A DNA stretch of 64,000 nt from contig OW203771.1 in the NCBI GenBank assembly GCA_934045905.1, positions 1,426,001-1,490,000 of the forward strand. The letters are read 5' to 3'. Shown piece after piece: positions 1 to 12,220 of this stretch (within the stretch, counting starts at the first letter, position 1; each line of letters starts with the position of its first letter). The notes under the pieces are model-generated. The model made no database searches, was not told where the DNA came from, and saw only the letters and a program-made list of their open reading frames with translations. Source of the DNA: Leuctra nigra. Taxonomy: Eukaryota; Arthropoda; Insecta; Plecoptera; Leuctridae. The position numbers and the translations under genes were made by a program.

Positions 1-1823
1 CGCCCAACATAGTTAAAAACCCCAAAAAGTGGAAGAAATCGAAATTTTGGTTTCGGGGACATATGCAAAATAATTTTTATACTCTTAATGACTACCCCTC
101 ACAAATGTGATCAATAAACGCACAATATTTTATTCTAATCACATAATATAATTTTTTTTTGAAAATATCCCCAAAAAATTTACATTTTGGCCTTTTGGGA
201 GATACGTAAGTACTTATTAGGGCCTTTAACCATCTAATATTATCTGCCAAGGTAACTTACTGTTGGTTGATTTAATTTTTTTTTAATTTTCAAAAGCATT
301 TTAATTTTTTTTAGAAAAAAGTCAAAAATTTTACTTGACGGTAGAAGGGGATATAAAAAAATACTATTCAGTATAGTTTTATATCCCATTACTAAATATG
401 TGTTCAGAAAGACTCTATCTCTTACCGTCTTTTCACAATTAATTAATTAAATACTCAAAAAAGTCCAAAAATGCCACTTTAAACCCCCCTGTACACAACA
501 CCCACCAGGGGTCAAAGTGCAGACAAGTGAATTTTCACTTCAAATATGACCCTCTATTAAAAAAATATAGTCACGGCAAGTCCGCAGGGGGGGGGGGGGG
601 GGGGAGCTCCCACCCTTATCAGCCGATGGACTATACTAGAATGGTTGTGAAAATTTATCTATACCTATTATTGATGACTCCAATTCCTCAAGTACTTAAT
701 ATTAAAGTACGAAAAGTAATACTTACTACCTAGGTACTACTATCTCTACTACCAAAATTCACAGCATATACGCAACTGGTTACAATAACTGAAGAGGTGT
801 CATCAAGCATTAAAAAAATAAAAATATTTAAATATTTAAAAACATTTCTGACACTATTTTAGTTGTAAATCTAGTTACATATGCTGGATTATTTTTCGTA
901 TAATGGTAGGTAATAGAAGAAGGTAAAATATTATAACCTCAGGTCCACTTTGAGTCTGGGGACTGGGGCTTTCGTAATCTACCTACCTACACAGATGGTT
1001 TCCAAAACATTATATCGCACATTCAATATCAAATTTAAACCGAACATTATTTCAATAAATCCGTAATCAATGTCACACAATCACTGTGTCGAAACTACCT
1101 ACCTAGTCATCGAGTAACAGGTAGATTTGCTTGCCCATAAACCGCATTGAATGATGGGAAAAACTGAGCTGAAAATACGATAGGATCCTACAATTTCGTC
1201 AATAATTATTGCAAACTATTGGGTAATTCATCACACTTACCTTCAGTAGTTAATATTGGTAGTTAAATGTGGTAGTTTATATTGTAGTTAAACCATATTA
1301 CTATTAGCAAAACTCCATGAGCCGTGAAGTGTGAACACTAAAATGGCGGTGATGATACGCGTCCTTCTAGACAAAAAACTTAGCTACTACCAACCCACCT
1401 TTTATATTAGTCCATAGAAATGTAAATCATATCTATTATTTAGTAATATTATCTTTAGTTTTTAATACATTTTTACTTTCTGTATATAATAATGACTATC
1501 GTACTGTAATATATGCCATAAATGTCAGCGAAATTCATTATATAGCATTGTTTTCAAGTGTTAATACCCCACTTTCGTATTGTAATGTTGTTTCACCTTC
1601 TATCTGCGCGCGTCGTTTTAATTACTCTGGCGACCCCCGCGACCAATCATAACGATTTACAGCTTGCCTCCAAATTCAAATTTATGCGCGCGGTGACAAT
1701 CTTAAACATAAAAACTGAAAAACTTCTAACATAAAATAGTATTATTGGGAATGTACTCCCACATCCTTTGGCCTAATGTCTGCAACAATTGTCAGACATT
1801 CTATGGGAACCAGCTCACATTAT
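1..1823. other. AT-rich noncoding sequence
   Basis: No gene is supported here. Open frames are short and without recognisable domains. It contains an 18-base G homopolymer at 587-604, a typical low-complexity insertion of this genome. The region leads into a palindrome-ended repeat at 1824. Confidence 0.5.
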
Positions 1824-2181
1824 CTAGTGGAGCGGTGGCTCCACGCCAGAAGAAACCTAAAAATTTAGCACTGAAAAGTAGGGATATAAAAAAATGGGCC
1901 AAGTCAAATTAATTTTAAAAACCAAAATATACTTGGCGCATCATTTTTTAATAAAGGGCATTATAGGTATATTATATATATATATTGAGGTTCATTTGAT
2001 TTTTGGCACTTCTATATTATATATACTCGATGCGCCAAATATATTTTGGTTTTTAAAATTAAGGTTTGACTTGGCCCATTTTTTGATATCACTACTTTTC
2101 AGTGCTAAGTTTTTAGATTTCTTCTATTTTTTAATGTTCAAGAGACTTGGCTGGTATTTTTACACGGAGTGTTTTTTATGG
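1824..2181 (-). repeat. Short copy of palindrome/CTAG-ended foldback repeat family
   Basis: The left end is CTAG (1824-1827) followed by a degenerate copy of the terminal palindrome. Then come inverted arms: 1864-1945 pairs with 2029-2107, including the words CTTGGCGCAT and GACTTGGCCCATTTTTTG. The right end is the family hallmark TACACGGAGTGTTTTTT. The central transcription-factor-site array of longer relatives (13625-14986, 34534-37683, 44774-46641) is missing, so this looks like an internally deleted copy. Confidence 0.65.
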
Positions 2182-2382
2182 TAGGGTAGTACTGTCACCC
2201 CCTCCCCTAACCACCCCTTATTACAAAAATTTTACATATATAAAGTATACCTACACGTTTTCTACGAGCGCGAGCATGACCATGATATTACGCAGACATC
2301 ATACGGGGCAGCCCACAGTATAGGGCCGTACTCACCCTAACCCCAAACCACCCCTAATTAAGGAAAATTGACATAAGATATA

Positions 2383-2665
2383 TTTTTTTTGTCTGTGGCT
2401 TAACGTCGCACTTTTCTGCAGCGAGGCTAATGGCGACGGATGAGTGATTATGATGATGATTGGGAGATGATGGTGAAGAGTAGGTAAGGATGGAAGGTGG
2501 GAAGGAAGCGGTCGTGGCCTATTAGTAAGGTACCTTCCCAGCATTTGCCTGTCGACTGAGGGAAAACCACGAAAAAAACCCAGCCAGGAAGGACGGCCAC
2601 GGAAATCGAACCCGGGCCTCCGGAATACAAGTTCAGAGCGTTACCACTCAGCCAACCTGTTCCGT
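2383..2665 (-). mobile_element. tRNA-derived SINE (copy 1)
   Basis: The tRNA-like head is at the right. A degenerate B-box complement (near 2601) and an A-box-like stretch lie before TTCCGT at 2660-2665. The body contains GGTACCTTCCCAGCATTTGC and the tail ends in a T-run at the left (poly-A on the minus strand). A 12-bp target-site duplication, ACATAAGATATA, flanks it exactly (2371-2382 and 2666-2677). The flanking sequence is itself a tandem-like repeat (2205-2350 resembles 2690-2810). Confidence 0.85.
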
Positions 2666-2699
2666 ACATAAGATATAGCTTGACAGACATAATATATAG

Positions 2700-3928
2700 A
2701 CACGTTATCTACACGCCGGGGTATGACCATATTATGCAGATATTTGTATGGGAAGCAGCCTACATTATAGGGTAGTAAACACCCTCTCCCCCCAAACCGC
2801 CCATTCGTGGTAAATATTTGATGACCTTGACAAATTCGGGATTAGTCCAAACCATAGTCCAAACCATGTTTGGGGCTAAGTCCCCATATTGAGGGTCAAG
2901 CTTGACCCAAAACCAAAAACGTCAATTCGAAAAGCACTAATCTCATGAGCACTTATACAGAATTTGATTATTTAGGGTTGCTCATTGAACACTTAATTTA
3001 CCAACTTTGAGAATTATTTAAAAGTATCGCGAAATCACGAACATACCCCCCCCCCCCCCAACTACAAGCAGTTAAAACGTCAATAGTTTCATAGTTTCAT
3101 AGTTTTTATTCCATTCAGATTATAAATTGCATAATGAATTGACCCTTGAAAGGAGGTTCTCTCTTACAGAAGGGTAATGAATTTTATAATATTTATAAAT
3201 AAACACTCAGAAAATTATTTCGTTTTACATCACTCTGTGGGTTTAACTTACCAGTGTATTTTATGGTGGCATGTTCTTTCTTCTACGATGCATCTTCGGT
3301 CTTAACTTTTTAGCATTAATTGAGCACTTATTATCCACCTTCTTTGAAAACATTCCGCAAAAAGGGCGCTTCAGTTTTTGAATCTTGTCTTTTCTGTGTA
3401 CACGAATACGATACATCAAAATTATGTAAGTAATTCGTGAACTTAATCATTAATGCTAGGAAAACACTCGGTGTAACGCGTTGTAACCATCTTCTTCAAG
3501 CAAAGAAAATAAAAACTATATAGGTCAATCTATAGGCTCTCTAACTAAAACTTACAGTAATGTAATAATAATTGTTATTTTTTCTAACAATAATACGTTC
3601 ATAAATAATCTAAATAATTATTTGAAATACCACTAAAGATATATTTCAATATAAGTTCTCCATTTACAAGAGTAAATAAAGAAAAGTGTATAAATTTGTA
3701 AATTACTAAATAGTAATTTATTAATACACTCTACTTTGAAAATATTTTCAAAATATCAGAACCTATCGAATAAATATCTTCCAAACTCACTATTACAATC
3801 CAAATTGTGCAAATTATATTTCTAACCAATGAAATAGCGTTTTGAGTGAAAATATGAAATCCGATTGCCTTGTTAACTTCATTCAATTATCAATTATTTA
3901 AAAGAAGAGTGGTCCAAATGCAGGAGAA
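2700..3928. other. Noncoding AT-rich sequence
   Basis: No coding potential is recognised. There is a C homopolymer near 3047-3059 and many short A/T runs. It ends where the 137-bp satellite begins. Confidence 0.5.
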
Positions 3929-5429
3929 CACCCCTTTGTTTCAATTATTTGGGGGTGAAGGGTTGCGGCACAAACGAAAAAAAATACGGCACAATCCAGC
4001 ACAAACAAAGATCTTTCGATAGCAAAAATAAAAATTGCAAATTTTGAAAGTGGGTGTGCTAGAACCACCCCTTTGTATCAATTATTTGGGGGTGAAGGGT
4101 TGCGGCACAAACGAAAAAAAATACGGCACAATCCAGCACAAACGAAGATCTTTCGATAGCAAAAATAAAAATTGCAATTTTTGAAAGTTGGTGTGCTAGA
4201 ACCACCCCTTTGTATCAATTATTTGGGGGTGAAGGGTTGCGGCACAAACGAAAAAAAATACGGCACAATCCAGCACAAACGAAGATCTTTCGATAGCAAA
4301 AATAAAAATTGCAATTTTTGAAAGTTGGTGTGCTAGAACCACCCCTGTGTATCAATTATTTGGGGGTGAAGGGTTGCGGCACAAACGAAAAAAAATACGG
4401 CACAATCCAGCACAAACGAAGATCTTTCGATAGCAAAAATAAAAATTGCAATTTTTGAAAGTGGGTGTGCTAGAACCACCCCTTTGTATCAATTATTTGG
4501 GGGTGAAGGGTTGCAGCACAAACGAAAAAAAATACGGCACAATCCAGCACAAACGAAGATCTTTCGATAGCAAAAATTAAAATTGCAATTTTTGAAAGTG
4601 GGTGTGCTAGAACCACCCCTTTGTATCAATTATTTGGGGGTGAAGGGTTGCGGCACAAACGAAAAAAAATACGGCACAATCCAGCACAAACGAAGATCTT
4701 TCGATAGCAAAAATAAAAATTGCAAATTTTGAAAGTGGGTGTGCTAGAACCACCCCTTTGTATCAATTATTTGGGGGTGAAGGGTTGCGGCACAAACGAA
4801 AAAAAATACGGCACAATCCAGCACAAACGAAGATCTTTCGATAGCAAAAATAAAAATTGCAAATTTTGAAAGTGGGTGTGCTGGCCCACCCCATTGTATT
4901 AATTATTTGGGGGTGAAGGGTTGCGGCACAAACGAAAAAAAATACGGCACAATCCAGCACAAACGAAGATCTTTCGATAGCAAAAATTAAAATTGCAATT
5001 TTTGAAAGTGGGTGTGCTAGAACCACCCCTTTGTATCAATTATTTGGGGGTGAAGGGTTGCGGCACAAACGAAAAAAAATACGGCACAATCCAGCACAAA
5101 CGAAGATCTTTCGATAGCAAAAATAAAAATTGCAAATTTTGAAAGTGGGTGTGCTAGAACCACCCCTTTGTATCAATTATTTGGGGGTGAAGGGTTGCGG
5201 CACAAACGAAAAAAAATACGGCACAATCCAGCACAAACGAAGATCTTTCGATAGCAAAAATAAAAATTGCAAATTTTGAAAGTGGGTGTGCTGGCCCACC
5301 CCATTGTATTAATTATTTGGGGGTGAAGGGTTGCGGCACAAACGAAAAAAAATACGGCACAATCCAGCACAAACGAAGATCTTTCGATAGCAAAAATAAA
5401 AATGGCACATTTTGAAAGTGGGTGTGCTA
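3929..5429. repeat. 137-bp satellite array, about 11 copies
   Basis: The GGGGGTGAAGGGTTGC landmark recurs at 3951, 4088, 4225, 4362, 4499, 4636, 4773, 4910, 5047, 5184 and 5321, exactly 137 bp apart. Copies differ by few substitutions. Two copies (around 4880 and 5300) share a variant CTGGCCCACCCCATTG, which suggests higher-order duplication of a pair of units. Each unit carries GCACAAACGA-type words. Antisense open frames through the array are artefacts of the repeat. Confidence 0.95.
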
Positions 5430-5587
5430 CCATGTCGTTGGCACACCCACTAACCAACCCTTAAAAACGGGGGTAAGGAAGGCGGCACAAACGATTTAAT
5501 TGACGGCACAATCCAGCACAAACGTAGCACAAACGATTGCATTAAAAAAAAATTGTTAAATCGAAGGTGGGTGTGCCAACGACATGG
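5430..5587. repeat. Perfect 21-bp inverted repeat next to the satellite
   Basis: 5430-5450 is the exact reverse complement of 5567-5587, with a spacer of about 116 bp built from degenerate satellite words (GGCACAAACGA, CAGCACAAACG). It marks the satellite edge and could form a stem. Confidence 0.85.
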
Positions 5588-5883
5588 ACTCTTCTGAATC
5601 ATCATCAGATGACTAAAAGGGGTGTAATATCACGGGTTTCACGCCTATCGAGCTCGCAAACGGCAAGAGGTATTGTTCCCAAATTTGCGGAATGGGGTGG
5701 GGTGAGCCATTGCTTGATATTATGATATTTATGATACCTCATATTTACATATATAGTACATTACACTTGAAAGTTTGGTCAGCTAGTCAGCCGTGTTGTA
5801 TTACAGTTAGGCATTTTAACGGTGTGTTGCGTAGGAGTGTGCGCACTGTACGACTTGGCTGAGTGGAGCGACCGCTCCACTAG
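5588..5883 (+). repeat. Terminal module of the palindrome/CTAG repeat family
   Basis: This 296-bp module ends with AGTGGAGCGACCGCTCCACT (5862-5881), a perfect palindrome overlapping CTAG (5880-5883). It is nearly identical to 54825-55107 and homologous to 14670-14986. The internal phrase TTGTTCCCAAATTTG recurs in every long copy. Here the module is joined to the 137-bp satellite instead of the ETS-CRE array. Confidence 0.8.
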
Positions 5884-7560
5884 ATTATGGCTGACTGCTC
5901 CTAGAGAATCAGCCCTAATTGCTATTGTAGGCGGGGTTTTTAAAGGTAAATAAGGCGGGATCAGATTTGGCGACGAATTTGTTGTCATTACTGTGATTGA
6001 TCTAGCTGGGAACAATGTTTGATATGAATGTTTTCTTCCGACTTTAGTTCCCATGCAAAAAATGTAAACAGAAGTGAGATCGGAGACCCCGAGTATTGTT
6101 GTTATGATCGCTGGGTCCAGACTGGTTACCAACTCAAATGACATCATTGGCATCACTTTCACAACACGAACAAAATCATCGAGGATCAAGAATAATCACA
6201 CGCAATAAAGTGTTCAACACTTATCTAATAGATTCAAAGATTGCAAATCCTTTTATTAATTTTTAACCATTATAACGGCGATATATGACACTGATCTTAT
6301 TTCACCACCTGAGAGTATAATGCCATTGGAAAAATTTGTTTACGAATAGGTATAGGTAGTCTCATTTCTCTCTGGGTTCTCTACTAAGAGAATAATATTA
6401 TCGCAATCAGAGCAAGAAAATCATTTTAGTTTTTGTGCATGTGGTTCTTGTAGTAGAATGTAGACACTGTCTACTGTCTACTTCTTGTAAGTAGAGAGTA
6501 GAAAATACGAAAAATAATGAAAAAAAGTAATAAAAATACACATGAATATTTCCAGCCTTTTCTCCGGACTATATAAGTGGTATGTTGTGAAATTTATAAA
6601 TCAATGAATTAGGAAATTTTGAAATAATATCATATATTATTTCATTGCTCAAAACTAGTAGAAAAAATCAACAAAAAGTCACACACTTTATATGTTATAT
6701 TTTGAAACCTTTGACACCTACATCGATTTTTTTTTCTAAATGGAATGGTTGGAGTAATGATAACGGTCAATACAACAATTAAATAATTATTCGCCGTTTG
6801 TCTGACAAATCATTGCTATCGGTGACCTAAACCTGTGTTCGGGATTAACGTGTGAAATAACACGTACAATGTATAATTATCATTCAGTTGCTATGATACA
6901 CATTGCAACCAAAAATATTTCTTTACGTTTATAACATACAGTTTTCAGTTATAAATAATAAAATAGTGCATACAGTAGAGACACACATTGATGTGCTCTT
7001 AGCGAGCGTCGAAATTCATCTGTTATTCTGCACTAGTAATTGTAGACGGGAAAACTGTTCGACATTGTTGTCACAATGAGAATAAATACACATCGTGACA
7101 TAACCTTGCCGAGATTGACTCAAGAATAATAGATAGCCCGAGATGCTACTATTTACAGTGAATTATTATGGATGCTTAGAGAAGTGTTGCCGATTTCAAC
7201 AGTTATTCAATTAGCAAAAATATATTTATATCTTCAAAAAAACATAAACATTAAAATTAAAATTTTAAAAATAGCATAAAAAAAAAATATTAAGTGAAGT
7301 CTTTATTAATACAACAGCGAATATTCTTATGATAAATTAAATTGTTGGGAAGATTTGTACATGGCTGTTTTGAATATCAACATTCTATGTTTCTGAAAAT
7401 TTTCACTTACATTTTATCAACTTACAATGAAAATTTAATTTTAGGCAATTTCCAATCATTTTAGACGGTATATACTTTATGATAGATAGATTTTTATAAA
7501 TTAGGTAAGATGATTTAGACAACTCTGAGGTCCGTCCGTCTCCAGTCGTCGTTGATTGTG
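5884..7560. other. Noncoding sequence with one doubtful transposase-like open frame
   Basis: A minus-strand open frame around 6189-5890 has a slightly richer base composition and loosely recalls PIF/Harbinger transposases, but I could not identify a catalytic motif. Otherwise nothing is recognised. Confidence 0.35.
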
Positions 7561-7563
7561 TAA

Positions 7564-7842
7564 ATGCCGGGGAAACTGATGATTATTGTTGACATACAAA
7601 CTCTCGCTATCAGTGCACTATTTATATTTCCATGCTGTCTCTTAGGACCCTCCCATCATCCCCTTCCACACCGTTACTGGAACTCCCAGAATGTTTACTT
7701 GCAACTTCAGTCGGTTTCAGTGCCCCTGGTTTTATGCAAAACTCATAACATTGATGGTGTGAGAAAGCAAATTGTGCCTCTACCGATCAAGTTAGAAAAA
7801 AAGTTTCAAAAGCAAAGTTGCTTGAAATTAAATCTAGTTTAA
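7564..7842 (+). CDS. Small hypothetical ORF with signal-peptide-like start
   Basis: This 92-residue frame starts with ATG just after an in-frame TAA. Residues about 5-27 are hydrophobic (IIVDIQTLAISALFIFPCCL), as in a signal peptide or signal anchor. The rest is basic and has no recognised domain. It could be a first exon of a secreted protein or chance. There are no homologous copies elsewhere in the window and no clear splice donor was assigned. Confidence 0.25.
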   Translation: MPGKLMIIVDIQTLAISALFIFPCCLLGPSHHPLPHRYWNSQNVYLQLQSVSVPLVLCKTHNIDGVRKQIVPLPIKLEKKFQKQSCLKLNLV

Positions 7843-7844
7843 GC

Positions 7845-8430
7845 GTCGTTGAACCAATTTTTAAAATTATTAGTTTTATTTACTCAATAATTACGCAACA
7901 TATAACTACTTATAACTTTAAGGTGATTAAAAATTTCAAATAAGTGGTCAACGCTGCATAATCTGCAATTCATTCTCCGCAACTTTGTCGCTTTAACATC
8001 TAGTCTATCTTCAACGAGACGGGGCGATAACTGCTTTCCAGCCGAGGTCCTCATTCAGAGGCTCTTCCTTCCCCATAAAAGTACATTTTAGATATTTTTT
8101 GTTTTATTCTTCTTAATTATCTTTGTTTCTATGATTTAGGTACTTGATTTGATTATTACCTATTGAGAATGGTGCATACATACAAAATAATGACAATGAC
8201 TTTGTAAAAGGTTTAACAAGTGCCAGAATGCAACATGTTGTCATTACACTTCAATAACAGAGTTATTATCGCTGGAATGAGTCTGCTAGAGATTTTGTTT
8301 TGTTAAATCATTCATCCCATTAAAGAGTATTTGACCCGTAAATATCTCGCTTCCAGAAAGGAGCATGATATTTGTCTCATAATCACAGGTAGTTAAATAC
8401 CTATACCTGTTGAGTGTGTTCAGGTAGTTT
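7845..8430. other. Downstream flank of ankyrin-family locus 1 (segmental duplicate)
   Basis: Noncoding. About 8085-8425 is strongly similar to 55150-55310 plus 55872-56040, and its right part to 24320-24420. It belongs to the duplicated block that carries the family's coiled-coil exon. Confidence 0.7.
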
Positions 8431-8697
8431 TTTTTTTATTTTTTTAATTAGAAACACACATAAATAATACACTGTATACAGTCACTAGACCACGAAACAC
8501 CTAGGAGGTGTTTGTCCTTGGTATTATACACAAAAATATAAATTGGTAAATAATAACATTAACATAGTATAACAAATAAAATACACAATCGGAAGAAACA
8601 ATCTATCATGATATTGATACTAATTAATCGAATTACTAATACTAATTACTAACAAACACATAATAAATCCTGAACAGAGGAAGAAAAATCAAACATT
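8431..8697 (-). mobile_element. Insertion with T-run end (5'-truncated retroposon, unclassified)
   Basis: Loci 2 and 3 read continuously through GGTAGTTATTTACTGGC (24412-24430, 56050-56070). In locus 1 this site is interrupted by about 267 bp beginning with a long T-run. That fits a minus-strand poly-A retroposon insertion. No coding domain is visible. Confidence 0.6.
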
Positions 8698-8787
8698 ATT
8701 TACTGGCATTTGTTTCCCAGCGCGTTGCACCAAGCAATTTACTTGATTAGAAATACGGTTCACGTCAGAAGCGATATCAATACTTAC

Positions 8788-9005
8788 ATGAACTACATCC
8801 AATCTTTTCTCCGCCTTCATTTGTCTTCCAGCCATTTCCTCCATGTTCTGTGTCAACTTCTGAACAGAAGCTGCTTGCTGTCCTTGCCCCCTCTTTATGT
8901 CCTCCATGTTCTGTGTCAACTTCTGAACAGCAGCTGCCTGCCCGGTCCTCATCTCATCCATGCTCTTCTTCAACTGCCTCATCTCAGCAGCCAAGTCCTC
9001 GTTTC
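8788..9005 (-). CDS. Ankyrin/coiled-coil gene locus 1, exon 3 (coiled coil)
   Basis: The acceptor is ...TAG at 9006-9007 and the donor GTAAGT starts at 8787. The exon enters in phase 1 and leaves in phase 0, so it joins exon 2 in frame. It encodes about 73 residues of amphipathic helix: NEDLAAEMRQLKKSMDEM, then repeated VQKLTQNME segments separated by Gln/Ala-rich linkers. Same exon, with different repeat numbers, at 24665-24511 and 56422-56151. The heptad-like spacing suggests an oligomerising coiled coil. No ankyrin exon follows in locus 1; downstream is an insertion and noncoding DNA, so the locus may be truncated or use another 3' end. Confidence 0.65.
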
Positions 9006-10112
9006 CTACGATCACACAACAAGGACGGTTTCATTAAAGTTATCCAAACCCTAACGATTTTCTGCTTGTTACTTTTTATATGATTTGAGACGAAAAGGGT
9101 GGAAGAAATGTTTTGAATGTTTGGTCAGATAATTGGCAAACATAAGGTTGTAACTTGATATAGTTTTAATATTCAGCCTTTAGTAATAATGAATCGACTT
9201 TTAGTGAAAATCATCAATTATCGTTTCTTACTTTGGGATATGTCGTAAAAAATAAATTGGACAAATGTGCCAAGTAACAACCCTAAGTTCATCCCTAAAC
9301 AACAGCTTACAAGCAGGGGTGCAGTTCTAGGAGCATAAGTGCCAGGCCGCCGGAAACACACATTATCCGTAGGGGTCACGACCCCCGGGGGGTGTGGGGG
9401 GAAAGCCCCGCCCAATCTGTCCCCGGTGCAATTTGTGGAAAAAATAAAAATTTTGTGATGATTCTACGCATTTGGGATCAAGTTTTAAAATATATTTTAT
9501 AATTCTCTCGTGTAATAAGAGTTAATCGTAAACCATGAAAGAATTTTAGTAGATTTTGAAAAGATGGCACGGCGCCCCCTGTCCTTTTCCCAAAGAGAAG
9601 CCAGGGCGCCGGTCTGTTGGTTCACGGGTTTGGTTTCCAATCGTATCAGAAATAACGTAGTTTTGTTCGGATTTTGTTGAATAACCGGCGCCTAATTACA
9701 AGGCGCAAAGCAAAAGTAAACAAGTGCTACTAATATACAATCAGACTGATCATGTGAACATCCTGTCAAACTTACACTCACTTATGAAACAATTTTTATC
9801 TCTCACTTCTTGGATAATATCCTGTGATTGGTTGACAATTTTAACTGAAGCCGTTCAATTTCAAATGTATTGTCATCGGGATATATGTTTTTTATTTTTG
9901 AATTTTTAGACAAACCAGTCAAGTACTTTAAGTGGTATTAACATTTTCCTGGCATGTTATACCTTTATTATCAAATTTGTTTAAAGTGTCATGGATGTTA
10001 TTTTTACTTTCCTTGGGATATTTCAACAGTTCATTTATTTTATTTATAAAACAGGATAAAATATCTCAAAGAAATCGAAAGTAAAATGCAGCGATCCTTA
10101 AACTAAAAACCG
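9006..10112. other. Intron of locus 1: duplicated flank
   Basis: 9006-9700 is nearly identical to 56423-57125 and more distantly similar to 24666-25215. It includes a GC-rich block with ACGACCCCCGGGG (around 9379-9391) and a GGCGCC-rich stretch. No coding signal is recognised. Confidence 0.7.
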
Positions 10113-11178
10113 ATCATTGATATTATCATTGCTCCTGTCTCTTATAGGGCAGCAAGTTTCACAGGAATATCATTGATATTATCATTGCTCCTGTCTCTTA
10201 TAGGCCAGCAAGTTTCACAGGAATATCATTGATATTATCATTGCTCCTGTCTCTTATAGGGCAGCAGGTTTCACAGGAATATCATTGATATTATCATTGC
10301 TCCTGTCTCTTATAGGGCAGCAAGTTTCACAGGAATATCATTGATATTATCATTGCTCCTGTCTCTTATAGGGCAGCAAGTTTCACAGGAATATCATTGA
10401 TATTATCATTGCTCCTGTCTCTTATAGGGCAGCAAGTTTCACAGGAATATCATTGATATTATCATTGCTCCTGTCTCTTATAGGGCAGCAAGTTTCACAG
10501 GAATATCATTGATATTATCATTGCTCCTGTCTCTTATAGGGCAGCAAGTTTCACAGGAATATCATTGATATTATCATTGCTCCTGTCTCTTATAGGGCAG
10601 CAAGTTTCACAGGAATATCATTGATATTATCATTGCTCCTGTCTCTTATAGGGCAGCAAGTTTCACAGGAATATCATTGATATTATCATTGCTCCTGTCT
10701 CTTATAGGGCAGCAAGTTTCACAGGAATATCATTGATATTATCATTGCTCCTGTATCTTATAGGGCAGCAAGTTTCACAGGAATATCATTGATATTATCA
10801 TTGCTCCTGTCTCTTATAGGGCAGCAAGTTTCACAAGAATATCATTGATATTATCATTGCTCCTGTCTCTTATAGGGCAGCAAGTTTCACAGGAATATCA
10901 TTGATATTATCATTGCTCCTGTCTCTTATAGGGCAGCAAGTTTCACAGGAATATCATTGATATTATCATTGCTCCTGTCTCTTATAGGGCAGCAAGTTTC
11001 ACAGGAATATCATTGATATTATCATTGCTCCTGTTTCTTATATGGCAGCAAGTTTCACAGGAATATCATTGATATTATCATTGCTCCTGTCTCTTATATG
11101 GCAGCAAGTTTCACAGGAATATCATTGATATTATCATTGCTCCTGTCTCTTATAGGGCAGCAAGTTTCACAGGAATAT
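10113..11178. repeat. 56-bp satellite array, 19 copies
   Basis: A 56-bp unit containing ATTGATATTATCATTGCTCC and CTTATAGGGCAGCAAG repeats without interruption for 1,066 bp. Copies are almost identical, with scattered single substitutions such as GGCCAGC (10201 region) and ATATGGC in two units. It lies inside the intron between exons 3 and 2 of locus 1. The homogeneity suggests recent amplification. Confidence 0.97.
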
Positions 11179-11941
11179 GAGATATGAAGATTAGCTTATC
11201 AACGCGTCATAAGCCGCCTCATAATGTTGTGATAACAGCTAGTGATATAACCAGTCTTGCAAGTCATCCCTCTTTGAACAATATCAGTCAGTTAGGCTAC
11301 TAATACTACGTCTGCCTGCGTCTGGTAGTCGCTGTAAGGAGGTTGTTTTATCGGAACATAATGAGTGGACAGAGCACGGCAGAGAGAGATATATATAGAT
11401 ATACACTTAAACTATAGCAGAGGTATTCTCACTCCACCAATGAACGTGAAGCCTTTTCGACATGAGAAATATTGGAGTATCCCGGCATCGTTAGCGCATA
11501 TATCAGCACTAGTGGTAAAAATATGAACTAACTGCTAAATGTACCCATTGAGCCGTCGTTGCATTTATATGCTACGCACGATGTTCTTTTGTTTTATATC
11601 AGATATTTACAATTAAACTATAAAATGAACTATAAAACCATTAAATATCGTTAAATAACAGCTATTCTGCGTGCCAGCAGGCACATCAAGTGTAAACTAT
11701 GAATTAGCGGTTGAGCCATCGTCAGAGATTGGTCATCAAGTAGTTCACTCTTCACGCAATAGATGTCGCTCAAATCACCGGGGCCACCAGATTTCCCCAA
11801 TCACAGGGTCTAAAAAGGCTTCACTGCGGTCAATGTTATCAGTATAGGAGTGAGACAACCGTCTCTACTAGTATGAATGTAGTAATGATGTCCATGAATC
11901 TTGGACAGAGCCTCCTAGTTTCCATATATCTCTGTTCTCAC
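11179..11941. other. Intron of locus 1, no recognised feature
   Basis: Noncoding sequence between the 56-bp satellite and exon 2. Nothing recognised. Confidence 0.5.
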
Positions 11942-12071
11942 CGCTGTTTGCCCTGGCTGATGTCTCCACGCTGTCTACTCGAGCCTCCAGGAACACCGCG
12001 TTGTTGTTCACATGTGTTCTCAACTCATCGAGTCTGTTGCTCATTTCTTCAATCTTACGCGTCGCTGCATC
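11942..12071 (-). CDS. Ankyrin/coiled-coil gene locus 1, exon 2
   Basis: The acceptor CCAG ends at 12072 and the donor GTGAGA starts at 11941. The exon is 130 nt, phase 0 in and phase 1 out, matching exons 1 and 3. It encodes DAATRKIEEMSNRLDELRTH followed by a polar, charged helix, a continuation of the coiled coil. No counterpart was found near loci 2 and 3. Confidence 0.6.
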
Positions 12072-12220
12072 CTGGAATATGATATCAGTTATGACATTGT
12101 GTTGAACCTGATTAACACATGCAAAGTGGAGATTCACTTTGCAAGAAAATTGCATGTGTTGAAATTAGCTAATACTTTGATCACGATTCATCCTTTGTGC
12201 TGGTGATTTTGTTCTCATTT

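Noticed and set aside
527..733. 68-aa ORF with Gly run
   Set aside because: Glycines come from an 18-base G homopolymer; no other support.
4763..5457. Antisense open frames with Cys-rich repeats (87 and 94 aa)
   Set aside because: They only follow the 137-bp satellite unit and repeat its sequence; no independent coding evidence.
5779..6189. 136-aa minus-strand ORF as a gene
   Set aside because: Its 3' part overlaps the repeat module ending at 5883, and the resemblance to Harbinger transposase is too weak.
10113..11178. CRISPR-like regular repeat
   Set aside because: The full 56-bp unit repeats with no unique spacers, and the genome is eukaryotic; it is a satellite.
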